In this document: positions 16,723 through 24,869 of the stretch, one piece after another
Layout of the letters: the number at the start of each line of letters is the position of its first letter
Position numbering within the stretch: position 1 is the stretch's first letter
IMG/VR virus record: IMGVR_UViG_3300009034_000098
Coordinates: 1 to 41,405 of that record
Direction: 5' to 3' (one strand)
Origin: a virus
DNA length: 41,405 nt
Notes under the pieces: model-generated
Databases searched by the model: none
Seen by the model: only the letters and a program-made list of their open reading frames with translations
What the model was told of the DNA's origin: nothing
Position numbers and translations under genes: made by a program

Positions 16723-17684
16723 ATTGCCCCTCTCCGCCTCAGCCTCTCTATGAACTCATCGTACACTTCCTTGCGCATTCCAGCATCGCCGTAAATCGTC
16801 GGACTGAAATATATGACAGTGCCCCCGCGAGCGCCCGACCGCAACACGGTTTCGCCCTTCTTGAGCAGGTACCAGCTCGTCTCCGGGACGACCCCGCCCT
16901 CGTGCATGGTCTTCTGGGACATCCACCAAGCTAGCGCTCCAATGCCGACAGTTGCCGCTCCGGCAAGAACTGCCCAACCCGCGGGTCCCATTGTCGCTAA
17001 TGCAGCAACTTGGGCCTTGACCTGCGCCCACAAGGCTGTAACCAAACCCCAGCGAGAAGCCGTCTCCGCACCAATTGAGACTCCAGTAGCAGCATGCAGC
17101 GCCTTAATTATCGACATGTGGTACGCCAAATCAATGACATTACCAACCAAACCGGCGACCTGCATCGCCATGCCGGCATAGCCAAAGATATTCTGCTGCT
17201 GCACAGCCGCAAGATCGGCGCCAGCCTTTGACGCGCGATTTTTCGCGTCAGCGAGTCTCGCCAATGTATTTTCGTAATTCTCGCCGCTGGTTACGCCCCT
17301 TTGCGTCAGTGTATTTAAACGATCCTGGTTTACAGCGACCATTGCTTGCGCGGCATCAAGGTCGCGAGCAGCATCAGCAACACGCATCTGAGCTATGGAG
17401 AAAGCCTGCCACATAAAAACAACAGTCTTGCCCATAGTCCCGATCGCCTGTAAGGCGCGCGTAACTTCTATTAGTTCTGCGTGCGCAGTTCTCCACTCAG
17501 TCCTTATCGCTATCAATGCCCGCCTCTGGGCGAATAACGTCCTCGTCCCGCGCTTCATCTCGCGGCTCAACTGTTCGCCGGCTTCCGGGAATTCCTTCAT
17601 TATGGTTAGGGCGTCCTGCGCGCTGACCATTATCTCCTCGAGGCCTTCCTCGCGCCATACTGTAACTATCTCGTCCTCAGGCAT
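16719..17684 (-). CDS. tail tape measure protein (short)
   Basis: 321 residues from ATG 17684 (GAGGTG eight bases upstream). A long helical N-terminal half rich in Ala, Arg and Glu, then hydrophobic segments (GMAMQVAGLVGNVIDLAYHM and GWAVLAGAATVGIGALAWWM), then the C-terminal pattern GGVVPETSWYLLKKGETVL seen in many tape measures. It fixes tail length and is released during DNA entry. At about 0.15 nm per residue this predicts a tail under 50 nm, short for a siphovirus. It lies between the gp10-like gene and the hub. Confidence 0.85.
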   Translation of the reverse strand: MPEDEIVTVWREEGLEEIMVSAQDALTIMKEFPEAGEQLSREMKRGTRTLFAQRRALIAIRTEWRTAHAELIEVTRALQAIGTMGKTVVFMWQAFSIAQMRVADAARDLDAAQAMVAVNQDRLNTLTQRGVTSGENYENTLARLADAKNRASKAGADLAAVQQQNIFGYAGMAMQVAGLVGNVIDLAYHMSIIKALHAATGVSIGAETASRWGLVTALWAQVKAQVAALATMGPAGWAVLAGAATVGIGALAWWMSQKTMHEGGVVPETSWYLLKKGETVLRSGARGGTVIYFSPTIYGDAGMRKEVYDEFIERLRRRGAI

Positions 17685-18045
17685 AGCTAATTTCACCTCT
17701 ATTTATTTTTCCGAAATCATCAAGCATTCTAAAAAAAGCTTCCCAGACAGGTGGACGCCAAAACGGTCTTTCGTGCATAAACCTTGTACCGAATTCAACA
17801 AAAACAGCATACGGGACACCGATGACACCACCGGATATTTCCGGAATACTCGGATCCCAATCTATGATACCAATTTTCGACTGTAGATTTCCAGTGCGCA
17901 CTGAAACAATGATTCTCGAGATCGCCACAGCCTCGCTCATCCTAACAAGCATCACCGCAGCAACAGACTCGACAATGTTCGCGCGATTCTTGAAGCGCGT
18001 CAGTAATCTGTCGCTTACTCTAATCTCCATTGTGAACGGGCACAT
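17677..18045 (-). CDS. HK97 gp10-like head-tail/tail completion protein
   Basis: 122 residues from ATG 18045 (GGAGG nine bases upstream). The family signature is visible: SVRTGNLQSKIGI, then a beta strand with GGVIGVPYAVFVEFGT, then ERPFWRPPVWEAF. Relatives close or connect the head-tail interface. In most siphoviruses this gene lies before the tail tube gene; here it is after the chaperones and before the tape measure, so the order is rearranged. It overlaps the end of the GT frame by 26 bases. Confidence 0.85.
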   Translation of the reverse strand: MCPFTMEIRVSDRLLTRFKNRANIVESVAAVMLVRMSEAVAISRIIVSVRTGNLQSKIGIIDWDPSIPEISGGVIGVPYAVFVEFGTRFMHERPFWRPPVWEAFFRMLDDFGKINRGEISYA

Positions 18046-18558
18046 TTTTCAAATCCTCCGCAAGCAATACCATTTCGCTTGCGATTCTCAGAACGCTCAT
18101 GGCATCAACTTCCATTTGCGTCCAGCCATAATGCCTAGCGAACCTATGGTATATTACTTGTCTCAGGGCTCTATCCCTCTCTACTATCTTCTCGGATTTC
18201 TTCTTATCGGGCAGCAGATCTTTAAGTACCCTGTCAATCCTCTTCTTCGTTACTCGTTTTCTTTTGTAAATGAGGATTGCTGCGGCGATGACTCTAAAGG
18301 GGCTTTCGTCAAACCCAATATCGCATTGTAGAGCTGATTGCCCTCGGCTTCAGGAAGCGCGTTTATCTGCTTTTTGTCAAGTTTCGGCGAAACGACTCCT
18401 CTCTCTATGTACATGATTCTTGCTAGTCCCGGCCTTATCTTGACCTTGCCAGTTTCCGAATCGCCTAGACTGATCTCATCAAGTATCTCATTGCGCTCAC
18501 CGAACGTCAACGCACGGATCTTGTACTTCTTCTTCGTGACTACGCCAGTGATCTCCAT
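18020..18558 (-). CDS. tail assembly chaperone GT fusion (programmed -1 frameshift)
   Basis: The frame from 18310 to TAG 18020 has no usable start of its own but is protein-like for 96 codons (ESPFRVIAAAILIYKRKRV, then ALRQVIYHRFARHYGWTQM). It lies in the -1 frame relative to the G protein, and a perfect slippery heptamer G GGT TTG at 18316-18310 lies where the two frames overlap. A slip there yields a fusion of about 179 residues. This is the lambda G/GT arrangement between tail tube and tape measure genes; the fusion recruits tube subunits to the tape measure. The frameshift is inferred, not measured. Confidence 0.85.
18250..18558 (-). CDS. tail assembly chaperone G
   Basis: 102 residues from ATG 18558, preceded by AGGTGG; GTG 18567 is the alternative. 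The product opens with a strand pair (ITGVVTKKKYKIRALTFGER) like other G-type chaperones, which coat the tape measure during tail assembly. It is the normal termination product; the frameshifted GT form shares its first 83 residues. It follows the tail tube gene, the conserved place for this pair. Confidence 0.82.
   Translation of the reverse strand: MEITGVVTKKKYKIRALTFGERNEILDEISLGDSETGKVKIRPGLARIMYIERGVVSPKLDKKQINALPEAEGNQLYNAILGLTKAPLESSPQQSSFTKENE
18310..18316 (-). promoter_or_regulatory. slippery heptamer GGGTTTG for -1 frameshifting
   Basis: On the minus strand, zero-frame codons GGT TTG preceded by G make the canonical X XXY YYZ form. Both tRNAs can re-pair after a one-base slip to GGG TTT. 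The -1 frame is open from here for 97 codons, while the zero frame ends 20 codons later. Lambda uses GGGAAAG at the same place. Confidence 0.8.
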
Positions 18559-18567
18559 CAGTACCAC

Positions 18568-19503
18568 CTAAGGTATTGTCGTTATCGTCGGGACGCCAAG
18601 GACCTCTGCTGTTATCTTCAGCTCTATCAGATCGACTTCCCTGATTGGCGCCGGGAATTCCTTCCACTGACATGTCGGCAAGTTTATCTGCCTTCCGCCG
18701 GAGCCAGTAGGAACATGTATCTCTATGTCTCGAGTCGTGTCTCCAAGGAAATCCGTCAGCTCGTTTGTACTGTCGAAATCGAGAGTCAATGACACTTCCA
18801 TCGACAATCCGACTTCAGAGAATTTCGCAAACAATGTACCAGCGCCAGTTTTTGATCCACGTTTATTAATCTCCCGCCTCATTGTGAACTCAAGCGCTTG
18901 CAGCCTCTCGATGATGCTTGCTGAGTTATATTCAACATCGCAATCCGCAAGTCTTATGTATGACTCAGTAGGGAATGTCTTTCTGTCGGCCGTTCCTTGG
19001 ACATAATCCACTGTTCCGTGGGTCTTCTTCTGCGAGACCAGAGAGTACAGCAATTTCATCGGATTCTCGAGATCGACCTTCAATGTGATCTCGTTGGGCT
19101 TGCACCCGACAAATGTCAGATACTCGTCTGTCGTCAGATCCAGCTTCGCGCCAACTACCGTCGAAAAGCAGTGCTTCTCGAGATTCACAGTAGCAGCTAC
19201 GGCGTCCGCGCCCCATATAGCCGCGTAAGGATTCAGCCACTCGTACTCCTCGCCAACCGTCACGTCCTTCTTCAGCAGTTCCGCCTCGACAAGAAGCTCG
19301 GCGTATTCCTTCTGGAGGCTGAGCTCCTTCGGGTACTGCCGCCCTATGCCGACCCTCGGCTTGTATACTGGGCGCCGCTTGCCGTCGAACCCGATGACGT
19401 CGCCGAAGAACTGCCATGTCCCGGACTGTGGTATGCCCCCGAATGTCGCTTCCTTTATCCACATCGCCTCAGTTACGTCAAATCCCGCTCGAACGTCTGC
19501 CAT
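18568..19503 (-). CDS. major tail (tube) protein
   Basis: 311 residues from ATG 19503, behind GGAGGAAATG. The pattern fits a tube protein: an N-terminal arm (FDVTEAMWIKEATFGG), a beta-rich middle with paired long strands (NEITLKVDLENPMKLL), and a late beta segment ending ELKITAEVLGVPTITTI. The place directly before the G/GT chaperones is the standard one. The subunits stack into the tail tube around the tape measure. Confidence 0.85.
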   Translation of the reverse strand: MADVRAGFDVTEAMWIKEATFGGIPQSGTWQFFGDVIGFDGKRRPVYKPRVGIGRQYPKELSLQKEYAELLVEAELLKKDVTVGEEYEWLNPYAAIWGADAVAATVNLEKHCFSTVVGAKLDLTTDEYLTFVGCKPNEITLKVDLENPMKLLYSLVSQKKTHGTVDYVQGTADRKTFPTESYIRLADCDVEYNSASIIERLQALEFTMRREINKRGSKTGAGTLFAKFSEVGLSMEVSLTLDFDSTNELTDFLGDTTRDIEIHVPTGSGGRQINLPTCQWKEFPAPIREVDLIELKITAEVLGVPTITTIP

Positions 19504-19557
19504 TTTTCATTTCCTCCGTTTTTACAGCTCTCCTGGAGCGCCGGAATACCGACGGCC

Positions 19558-20013
19558 TCAGGGCTTCTCGTAAACGCAAACTACGTAAAGCACGGACCTC
19601 AGATACGGACCCTCTTCCTCGGAGCTCAGGTTATTCAGCGGCTGCCATGACCGCGGATAAGCCAGCCTTATACCAGTCAGAGTCTTCTGCTTCAGCTTTA
19701 TTATCCTCTCGACCTCGTCCTTTATCAACTGCATATCGTCAAGCAAATCCGCCTTCTTCTTCTCGTCAAGCTCTAGGACTTGCAGCCAAGCATCAACCTG
19801 TATAACATCCTTGTGTACTGATCGCGCCAGCGATTTCTTAATTATCGGATCGACAAGATCTTTGACTTCCATTGACAACTTGTGTTTCGCGAACCGCATT
19901 TCCGGGGAGATTGGCGCCCCGTAGACGAAGTTTATCGATGACTTCTTCAGAGTCCCCCATGCCTGCCAGTTATCGTCCAAAGCTTCCTTGATCGTCTTCG
20001 CCGGGCTTTGCAA
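19558..20013 (-). CDS. probable tail completion / minor tail protein
   Basis: 151 residues from TTG 20013, close behind the stop of the connector gene. Strands at SSINFVYGAP, DVIQVDAWLQVLE and RSVLYVVCVYE with a long helix between them resemble the tail terminator group. The position between head-tail connector and tail tube genes supports a role at the head-proximal end of the tail. Motif evidence is weak. The 54-base gap before the tail tube gene holds only its ribosome site. Confidence 0.6.
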   Translation of the reverse strand: MQSPAKTIKEALDDNWQAWGTLKKSSINFVYGAPISPEMRFAKHKLSMEVKDLVDPIIKKSLARSVHKDVIQVDAWLQVLELDEKKKADLLDDMQLIKDEVERIIKLKQKTLTGIRLAYPRSWQPLNNLSSEEEGPYLRSVLYVVCVYEKP

Positions 20014-20016
20014 CCA

Positions 20017-20334
20017 TCACACCAACGTCTTCGATTTATATCTAGCAAAAATGTATTTTTCGATTCGCATGGCCGCATATTCAAGGTACAATTTCGCGGC
20101 CGCCTGGTTCTTATTCCTGAGAAGGAAATACGTCGCGTAATCAGCAGCGATCTCCTTTATCACGGATGGCGTCGGGGACGGGATACTTTCGTTAACCTCG
20201 TCAAACGCGTCATCGACTTGCACGTCCGCCCAAGCGAGCGCAGCGTCTATCTCGGTGTCGCGCCGCGTTTCCGACGGCGTCATCCCCAGGCGCCACTTCA
20301 CCATCGACTTTGTCGCATGAGTCATTCCTATCAC
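20017..20334 (-). CDS. head-tail connector (adaptor) protein
   Basis: 105 residues from GTG 20334 (GTGA overlap); ATG 20325 is an alternative start. It is all-helical, with TEIDAALAWADVQVDDAF, then SVIKEIAADYATYFLLR, then AAKLYLEYAAMRIEKYI, the pattern of gp6/gp15-type adaptors that ring the portal. Located at the head of the tail-building genes, although capsid and portal genes are on the other arm. Assigned by pattern and place. Confidence 0.7.
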   Translation of the reverse strand: MIGMTHATKSMVKWRLGMTPSETRRDTEIDAALAWADVQVDDAFDEVNESIPSPTPSVIKEIAADYATYFLLRNKNQAAAKLYLEYAAMRIEKYIFARYKSKTLV

Positions 20335-20690
20335 GTCCTCGGGGCCTTCGCGATCGTCGTGACCAGTAGATTTATGAACTCCTCCTCGTAAGAAGGAGGC
20401 CCAGTCTTCGTCGCGACAAGACTCGATTTATAATCATTGCCGGATTCAAGTTTCCCAGTTCCCCAATCCGCGGCAAGAATCGTGTACTTGACCTTGCCGA
20501 CGCTGAGATCAACAGCCACGCAAGTAGCGATCAAGACGCAGCTCGTCGCTCCATCCTTCCAGATATGCCATTTCACAGTGCATCCGGTCAAGGGAACCGG
20601 GTCGCCGTTCTTGTCCAGCGCCTGCAAATTGATGTCCTTGCCGTCCATGCCATCGACCAGCTCTATGCTCCTTTGCGTATAGTTCGCCAT
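20331..20690 (-). CDS. BppU N-terminal-domain-like tail protein
   Basis: 119 residues, ATG 20690. It reads like the beta-sandwich found at the N-terminus of baseplate BppU proteins: DINLQALDKNGDPVPLTG, TVKWHIWKDG, GKVKYTILAADW and SGNDYKSSLVATK. Such domains fix receptor-binding proteins to the baseplate. It lies directly after the beta-helix protein gene, so the two may act together. Tentative. Confidence 0.6.
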   Translation of the reverse strand: MANYTQRSIELVDGMDGKDINLQALDKNGDPVPLTGCTVKWHIWKDGATSCVLIATCVAVDLSVGKVKYTILAADWGTGKLESGNDYKSSLVATKTGPPSYEEEFINLLVTTIAKAPRT

Positions 20691-20692
20691 CC

Positions 20693-21862
20693 CTAAACAC
20701 TCACCTTAACTTTCGCCTCTCCAACTGAATGATCTGAAACAGCGCTGCCCCGTCCAGCGCATTTTGGAATGTAAACGGCCAATGCGACGCGCCAGTCGAT
20801 AGGCTCGTCCAACGTGAATTTAATCTCGTATTGGTCGTAGCCTTCTTTGAAAATTGTTAAGACGTGTGGACTATATTCTTGAAGGGTATCACCGTTTGCT
20901 TGGTCATAATAGCCTCGGCTGACGGTTTGCTCGGTGATGTTTCCTTGAGCGTCCGTTGAAACTGAGAAAATCTCGTTGTCATCTTTGTCTTTCAGCGTGA
21001 CGGTTGCACCGTTTATTGGTGTTTGGTCTATTTTCATAACTTTAAGGTTGAATGTGTATTGACGATAAATTTCTGCTGTGCAAGTTCCGCCCCAAAGGAT
21101 ATTCCAAACGTCAAAGTCTGGATTAACAAAGTAACTGTTCGCACTTATTGAGGATGCTATAATCTGATAGGTATTCTGTCGGAAGTAAGCATTTCTTAAC
21201 GTCACTCCTGCACTAAGCTTTGTATAATAACCGTAATAATAGTCCGTAGCTAAAACTTGTTCCAAGACCCATTCTGTGCCTAAAGGACGCAATGCAATTG
21301 AGACTCCCGGAGTTCCGCCCATCATGGTTACATCAAAGACATCGAAACCGTACCCGTAAAGTTGTATTCCATTAATGAGGCAGTTATATAGCCGAGTGGT
21401 TGAGCCATTATATGCGATAACCTCAGTTGTCGATTTAATTGTTGAGGTCAAATCGCATCCATATAAGTATAGTTTACCTCCATTCTCAACTCTAACTGCT
21501 CGGAAAAAGTATGTGCTTTCCAACCAAATGATTTGAACACCATTTTCTCCAAGTTTTTCAGTAGCGTCAATCAAAGTTCCAAAGGTCACAGTTGCATTAT
21601 TAAAAATCCTAACAATGTCTGTACCAGGTACTGTTGCTATTCCGTCTTTAAAAACGGCTTGTTTACTTTGGTCACTCAGCGTTGTGGATGTTGAGCCGTC
21701 GCCAAGTTTCAGTTTACAGTCGAACTCGAATTGGTGAGTCCCTTGTTTACTTACGACGCCCCAGCCTCCAGCTTGATCGGCGTTCCAGATGTCCGTGAGG
21801 AGGTCGCTGTAATCTGTTGTTACTGTGATTGTGTTGTTTGGCGCGTCATAGGTGATTGCCAT
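20693..21862 (-). CDS. beta-helix receptor-binding protein with Ig-like domain
   Basis: 389 residues from ATG 21862 (TAATG overlap). The middle has short repeated strands with aromatic stacks and Asn turns (ENGGKLYLYGCDLTS, STTRLYNCLINGIQLYG), as in right-handed parallel beta-helices of tail spikes. Near residues 275-320 a carboxypeptidase-regulatory or Ig-like unit appears (TPINGATVTLKDKDDNEIF, STDAQGN). AT-richer than neighbours, common for exchanged receptor-binding genes. It is probably a surface-recognition protein of the virion; no catalytic motif is seen. Confidence 0.7.
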   Translation of the reverse strand: MAITYDAPNNTITVTTDYSDLLTDIWNADQAGGWGVVSKQGTHQFEFDCKLKLGDGSTSTTLSDQSKQAVFKDGIATVPGTDIVRIFNNATVTFGTLIDATEKLGENGVQIIWLESTYFFRAVRVENGGKLYLYGCDLTSTIKSTTEVIAYNGSTTRLYNCLINGIQLYGYGFDVFDVTMMGGTPGVSIALRPLGTEWVLEQVLATDYYYGYYTKLSAGVTLRNAYFRQNTYQIIASSISANSYFVNPDFDVWNILWGGTCTAEIYRQYTFNLKVMKIDQTPINGATVTLKDKDDNEIFSVSTDAQGNITEQTVSRGYYDQANGDTLQEYSPHVLTIFKEGYDQYEIKFTLDEPIDWRVALAVYIPKCAGRGSAVSDHSVGEAKVKVSV

Positions 21863-22146
21863 TAGAACTCAAACCATTCCTCGACTTGTTCCTCGGGCTT
21901 CAACACGATCCGTTTTTCTCGGCGTCTTACTACAGTTCCCTCCAGCGTGATTTCACGGTTCATAATCGCTAAGACTTCATCGCGGATATCCTTCAGTTTT
22001 TGTTTGGATTTAGCGGTCAGTTCAATATGAAGCTCCGTGTCCGGGTTTGGATAGTACACGATTTCGCCTACGTTTTCATTATGGTCGACATTAAAATTTC
22101 GGCTCCAACTGAACAGCCTACCGATTTTAATCGTTTCTGTTACCAT
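21862..22146 (-). CDS. small beta/alpha protein of unknown function
   Basis: 94 residues from ATG 22146. The pattern is strand (TIKIGRLFSWSRN), strand (TELHIELTAKS), a helix (LKDIRDEVLAIMNREI) and strands (TLEGTVVRRREKRIVL) with an acidic aromatic tail. It lies between two receptor-type genes and is probably a tail-tip or assembly partner by position. Family not recognised. Confidence 0.65.
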   Translation of the reverse strand: MVTETIKIGRLFSWSRNFNVDHNENVGEIVYYPNPDTELHIELTAKSKQKLKDIRDEVLAIMNREITLEGTVVRRREKRIVLKPEEQVEEWFEF

Positions 22147-22155
22147 GTCAACAAC

Positions 22156-22857
22156 TCACGATAATGCTTTTACCTTGCCTCTTTTGAAGTTGGATTTTAC
22201 ACGGCCACCACCAGTTAATGACCTCACGACGCCGGCTATCGGAAGCGCCTTTGCGATCCCGGGAACGTGGTCGCTTACGGCTTGCATCTTCCCGGCGTAC
22301 TCCGTCGAGAGGGGCGGGAGCGTCAGCCCGGCGCGGATCTTCACGTAGTCCTCGTGCATCTCAGCGAGGTAGGTCGCGACGTTGGTCAGCACAAGACCGT
22401 CACCGCTAGCACTCTCGACTATGCCAGTGTAATCCGTTATATAGACTTCATCTCTGTAAATAGTTACTTTGCCTATAGAGCTATCTACGACAAAATCCCA
22501 GATGTACCATTGATCCTCGAATGTGTCTACGTATTTTGTGTACCATCCGCCGATTTCTCTAGTGATTGTGATTCTGTCCGAGTAAATTCCTATTGAGAAG
22601 TCATGGATGCCATTTCTAAATTCAAAATCCATGTGCCCGAACGTCGCAACAAGATTGTCGCCGACGATCCTCGTTCTGATGTAGAATTGGTCCGGCAAAC
22701 CACCGGCGAGATACTTGTATCGCCCGTTGCTGACCGGGCTAAACTCGTTGAAATTGTGGAGCTGCCCTGGCGGAGAGATTTCGCTCACGTACGGACCCAG
22801 CTTTGTCCAATCGCCCAGCGAGTTCCAATCTTTCTCAAGCAAGTCCCACGTGGGCAT
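22156..22857 (-). CDS. lectin-like (LamG/ConA-type) virion surface protein
   Basis: 233 residues from ATG 22857, with GGAG 11 bases upstream; the frame opens at TTG 22920, close to the predicted transcription start. Residues 1-150 show the order of a jelly-roll lectin: DWNSLGDWTKLGP, FYIRTRIVGDNL, HDFSIGIYSDRITITREI, WYIWDFVVDSSIGKVTIYRD. The C-terminus is basic, with Gly-rich and Lys/Arg-rich segments. It is the first gene of the leftward arm and is probably involved in binding host surface sugars or in virion decoration. Confidence 0.7.
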   Translation of the reverse strand: MPTWDLLEKDWNSLGDWTKLGPYVSEISPPGQLHNFNEFSPVSNGRYKYLAGGLPDQFYIRTRIVGDNLVATFGHMDFEFRNGIHDFSIGIYSDRITITREIGGWYTKYVDTFEDQWYIWDFVVDSSIGKVTIYRDEVYITDYTGIVESASGDGLVLTNVATYLAEMHEDYVKIRAGLTLPPLSTEYAGKMQAVSDHVPGIAKALPIAGVVRSLTGGGRVKSNFKRGKVKALS

Positions 22858-22940
22858 TAATTCAGCAACTCCGTGACCACAACTCCAACCCTCAAAGCAT
22901 CCATACGATCTAACAAACAATAAATCTATGCAAACAATGC

Positions 22941-22956
22941 CTTATATACGTTTCCC
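22941..22956 (-). promoter_or_regulatory. archaeal promoter for the leftward (tail) arm
   Basis: On the minus strand GGAAACG followed by TATATAAG makes a BRE-TATA pair. Transcription would begin near 22918-22920, about 60 bases before ATG 22857. Confidence 0.75.
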
Positions 22957-22970
22957 GGAAATTATTAGCC

Positions 22971-22986
22971 AGAAATATTTATATAT
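22971..22986 (+). promoter_or_regulatory. archaeal promoter for the rightward (capsid) arm
   Basis: AGAAATA followed by TTTATATAT (22978-22986) is a strong BRE-TATA pair. Transcription would begin near 23010, leaving a leader of about 27 bases before ATG 23037. The two divergent BREs lie back to back within 20 bases, so one bound regulator could control both arms. Confidence 0.8.
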
Positions 22987-23036
22987 CACGGAATAGTTTA
23001 ATAATAGCATATAATTATAGGAGTATAAGTGAAAGC

Positions 23037-24869
23037 ATGGATTGGAAAGAGAACGAAGATCTTATTTTCAGCAACCATCGAGATATCGAGAGCTTTGATA
23101 AAGATTCCATTGAAATCGTATATGTCGATAAGGAACGGGGAATATTCCTTTTCGCAGGAAACTTACCAAAAAGCGAAGAAGGCAGTGATGTTGGCGGAAT
23201 GTACGAGCAATCATTTGCGTTCCTGAAAGAAGACGGCTGGGACCTTGAGAAGGCGAAGAGCTGGTTCTACGCGAACCGGGGCAAAGAGTCGTTCAGCTGG
23301 GTCGGCGATGTTGAAGTCGTCCCCGGCAAGAAGCTGATCCGAGGGAAAGCGATACACCCGGTCAAAACGTACCACCCGAACGAGTGGCCGAAAGTGCGAA
23401 AGTATCTCGAGAGCGAACTCAAAGCCAGCGCTGAATCCCTTGTTGGCGTCCCGCTAATACTAGATCATTGGCGGATTCTACCGTATAAAGTTACCGGCGC
23501 CAAGTATGAAGATGGCGCGCTCGAGTTCGTCGCCGAATGCGATGATGAAGTGATACTGCAAAAGATCCGCAATAAGGCAATCGCGCACATGAGCCCGGAA
23601 TTCAAATGGGGAATCCTCGAACACCAGGAAGACGGCTCGATCGCCCCGAAGAACATAAAGTTCAGTGCATTGTCCCTTCTGGAATTCCTTCCACCAGGCG
23701 ATCCGCAGTCGACTGTCGAAGTCTGGGAAGGCGTGATGAACGGTGTTGGAAAACACATAGCCACCATCAGAGAGCTCGGGGAGTTCCTTGCCGGAACGAA
23801 ACGGCCAACCAATATTATAAAGGCGAAACCAGCAGATCCCGCATTGCAGAGCCTAGAAGACCATCTCGAATGGTCCTTGCTCAAGGAAAGAACCATAATA
23901 TTCCACGGATACGTCGGCCAATTCTCGTGCGAGAAGGCCCTAAGGCGACTGGAGTTCCTCGCAAACGAAAGCTCGGAGCCGATACGCGTCATCCTCAACA
24001 GCGTTGGGGGCGGCGTGTATGACGGGCTGCTTGTCTACGACACGATAAGGAAGCTCGCCGAAACCGGCACGAACATAGTTTGCGAGGCCCGAGGCCTTGC
24101 CGCAAGCATGGGCAGCATACTATTGCAGGGCGGGACGGAGCGGGTAGCGACGCCGAACACGAGATTCCTGATACACGAAGTCAGCGATTTCATGTGGGGA
24201 AAGACGAGCGAGATCGAGGACGAGGTCGAGGAGCTAAAAAAGGTCAACGAGATGATGGTCAAAATCCTCGCTGAGAGGACCGGGCGCTCGCCGGAAGAGA
24301 TACACAAGATATGGCACAAGAAGGACGTCTGGATGTCGGCAGAGGAGGCTTTGAGATTCGGCCTGATAGACAAGATCGAAGCCGGCGACCCGAAACTCGC
24401 GAAGGCGATCAACGAATACACGTTCCTCAAAGAGAGCCTCGAGATTTCCGCAGGTCAACCTACTGGATTTTCCCTGACGCCCGAGGAAGTCGACGAGATA
24501 CTCGGCGAGCCATTTGGCGGCTTCAAGAATTGGGAAGCATGCGAGAAGGCGCACGCGGACAAGAAGAACCCCGCAGCGTATTGCGCCGCCATAAAGGCGA
24601 AGACCGAGGAAGCTAAACTCGCCGAAGCCAGGGCTGAGATGTTCCAGGAGATAGCGGACTTGCGCAAGGAACTGAACGAGAGCAAGAAAGCCGCGGATCT
24701 CTCGAAGGAAGAGGCCGCAGTCGACAAGGCAAACATGAAACAGCTGATAGAGGACGTCGAAAGCGCTTTGCCGAGGCCCGAAATACTCAGATTCGCCAAC
24801 GCCACTGGAACCAGAACCGTGCAGTCAGTGAAAACCGTTCTGCTGAAGTACAAGGAGAAATCCAATTGA
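23037..24869 (+). CDS. prohead protease fusion: HK97-like protease + ClpP-like protease + scaffold
   Basis: 610 residues. Residues 85-230 follow the HK97/XkdF-type prohead protease plan: GVPLILDHW with His (H144), then HMSPEF with Ser (S186), then SLLEFLPPGDP. Residues 280-450 are a ClpP domain with its whole triad: GLAASMGS (S357), FLIHEVS (H380) and KKDVWMSAEEA (D430). Residues 490-525 carry FKNWEACEKAHAD and PAAYCAAIKAK, then a coiled-coil tail that could be scaffold. It would shape and process the prohead built from the capsid protein at 25617. A copy of the 13-bp repeat lies in the ClpP-scaffold linker. Two protease folds in one chain is the oddity; the first is less certain. Confidence 0.85.
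   Translation: MDWKENEDLIFSNHRDIESFDKDSIEIVYVDKERGIFLFAGNLPKSEEGSDVGGMYEQSFAFLKEDGWDLEKAKSWFYANRGKESFSWVGDVEVVPGKKLIRGKAIHPVKTYHPNEWPKVRKYLESELKASAESLVGVPLILDHWRILPYKVTGAKYEDGALEFVAECDDEVILQKIRNKAIAHMSPEFKWGILEHQEDGSIAPKNIKFSALSLLEFLPPGDPQSTVEVWEGVMNGVGKHIATIRELGEFLAGTKRPTNIIKAKPADPALQSLEDHLEWSLLKERTIIFHGYVGQFSCEKALRRLEFLANESSEPIRVILNSVGGGVYDGLLVYDTIRKLAETGTNIVCEARGLAASMGSILLQGGTERVATPNTRFLIHEVSDFMWGKTSEIEDEVEELKKVNEMMVKILAERTGRSPEEIHKIWHKKDVWMSAEEALRFGLIDKIEAGDPKLAKAINEYTFLKESLEISAGQPTGFSLTPEEVDEILGEPFGGFKNWEACEKAHADKKNPAAYCAAIKAKTEEAKLAEARAEMFQEIADLRKELNESKKAADLSKEEAAVDKANMKQLIEDVESALPRPEILRFANATGTRTVQSVKTVLLKYKEKSN
24454..24466 (+). repeat. dispersed repeat copy R1 (GTCAACCTACTGG), inside the protease gene
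   Basis: First of five same-strand copies. Here the sequence is coding (GQPTGF) in the linker between the ClpP domain and the scaffold-like tail. Its 20-base context 24452-24471 is identical to 29179-29198 near the recombinase gene. Confidence 0.85.

Noticed and set aside
18240-18262. A-rich stretch near the end of chaperone G as the slippery site
   Set aside because: The zero-frame codon pairs there (AAA GAA and GAA AAC) do not allow re-pairing in the A site after a -1 slip; GGGTTTG at 18310-18316 fits perfectly.
23465-23998. Long minus-strand frames inside the protease gene and similar shadows in other genes
   Set aside because: They mirror strongly supported coding sequence and lack motifs and ribosome sites.
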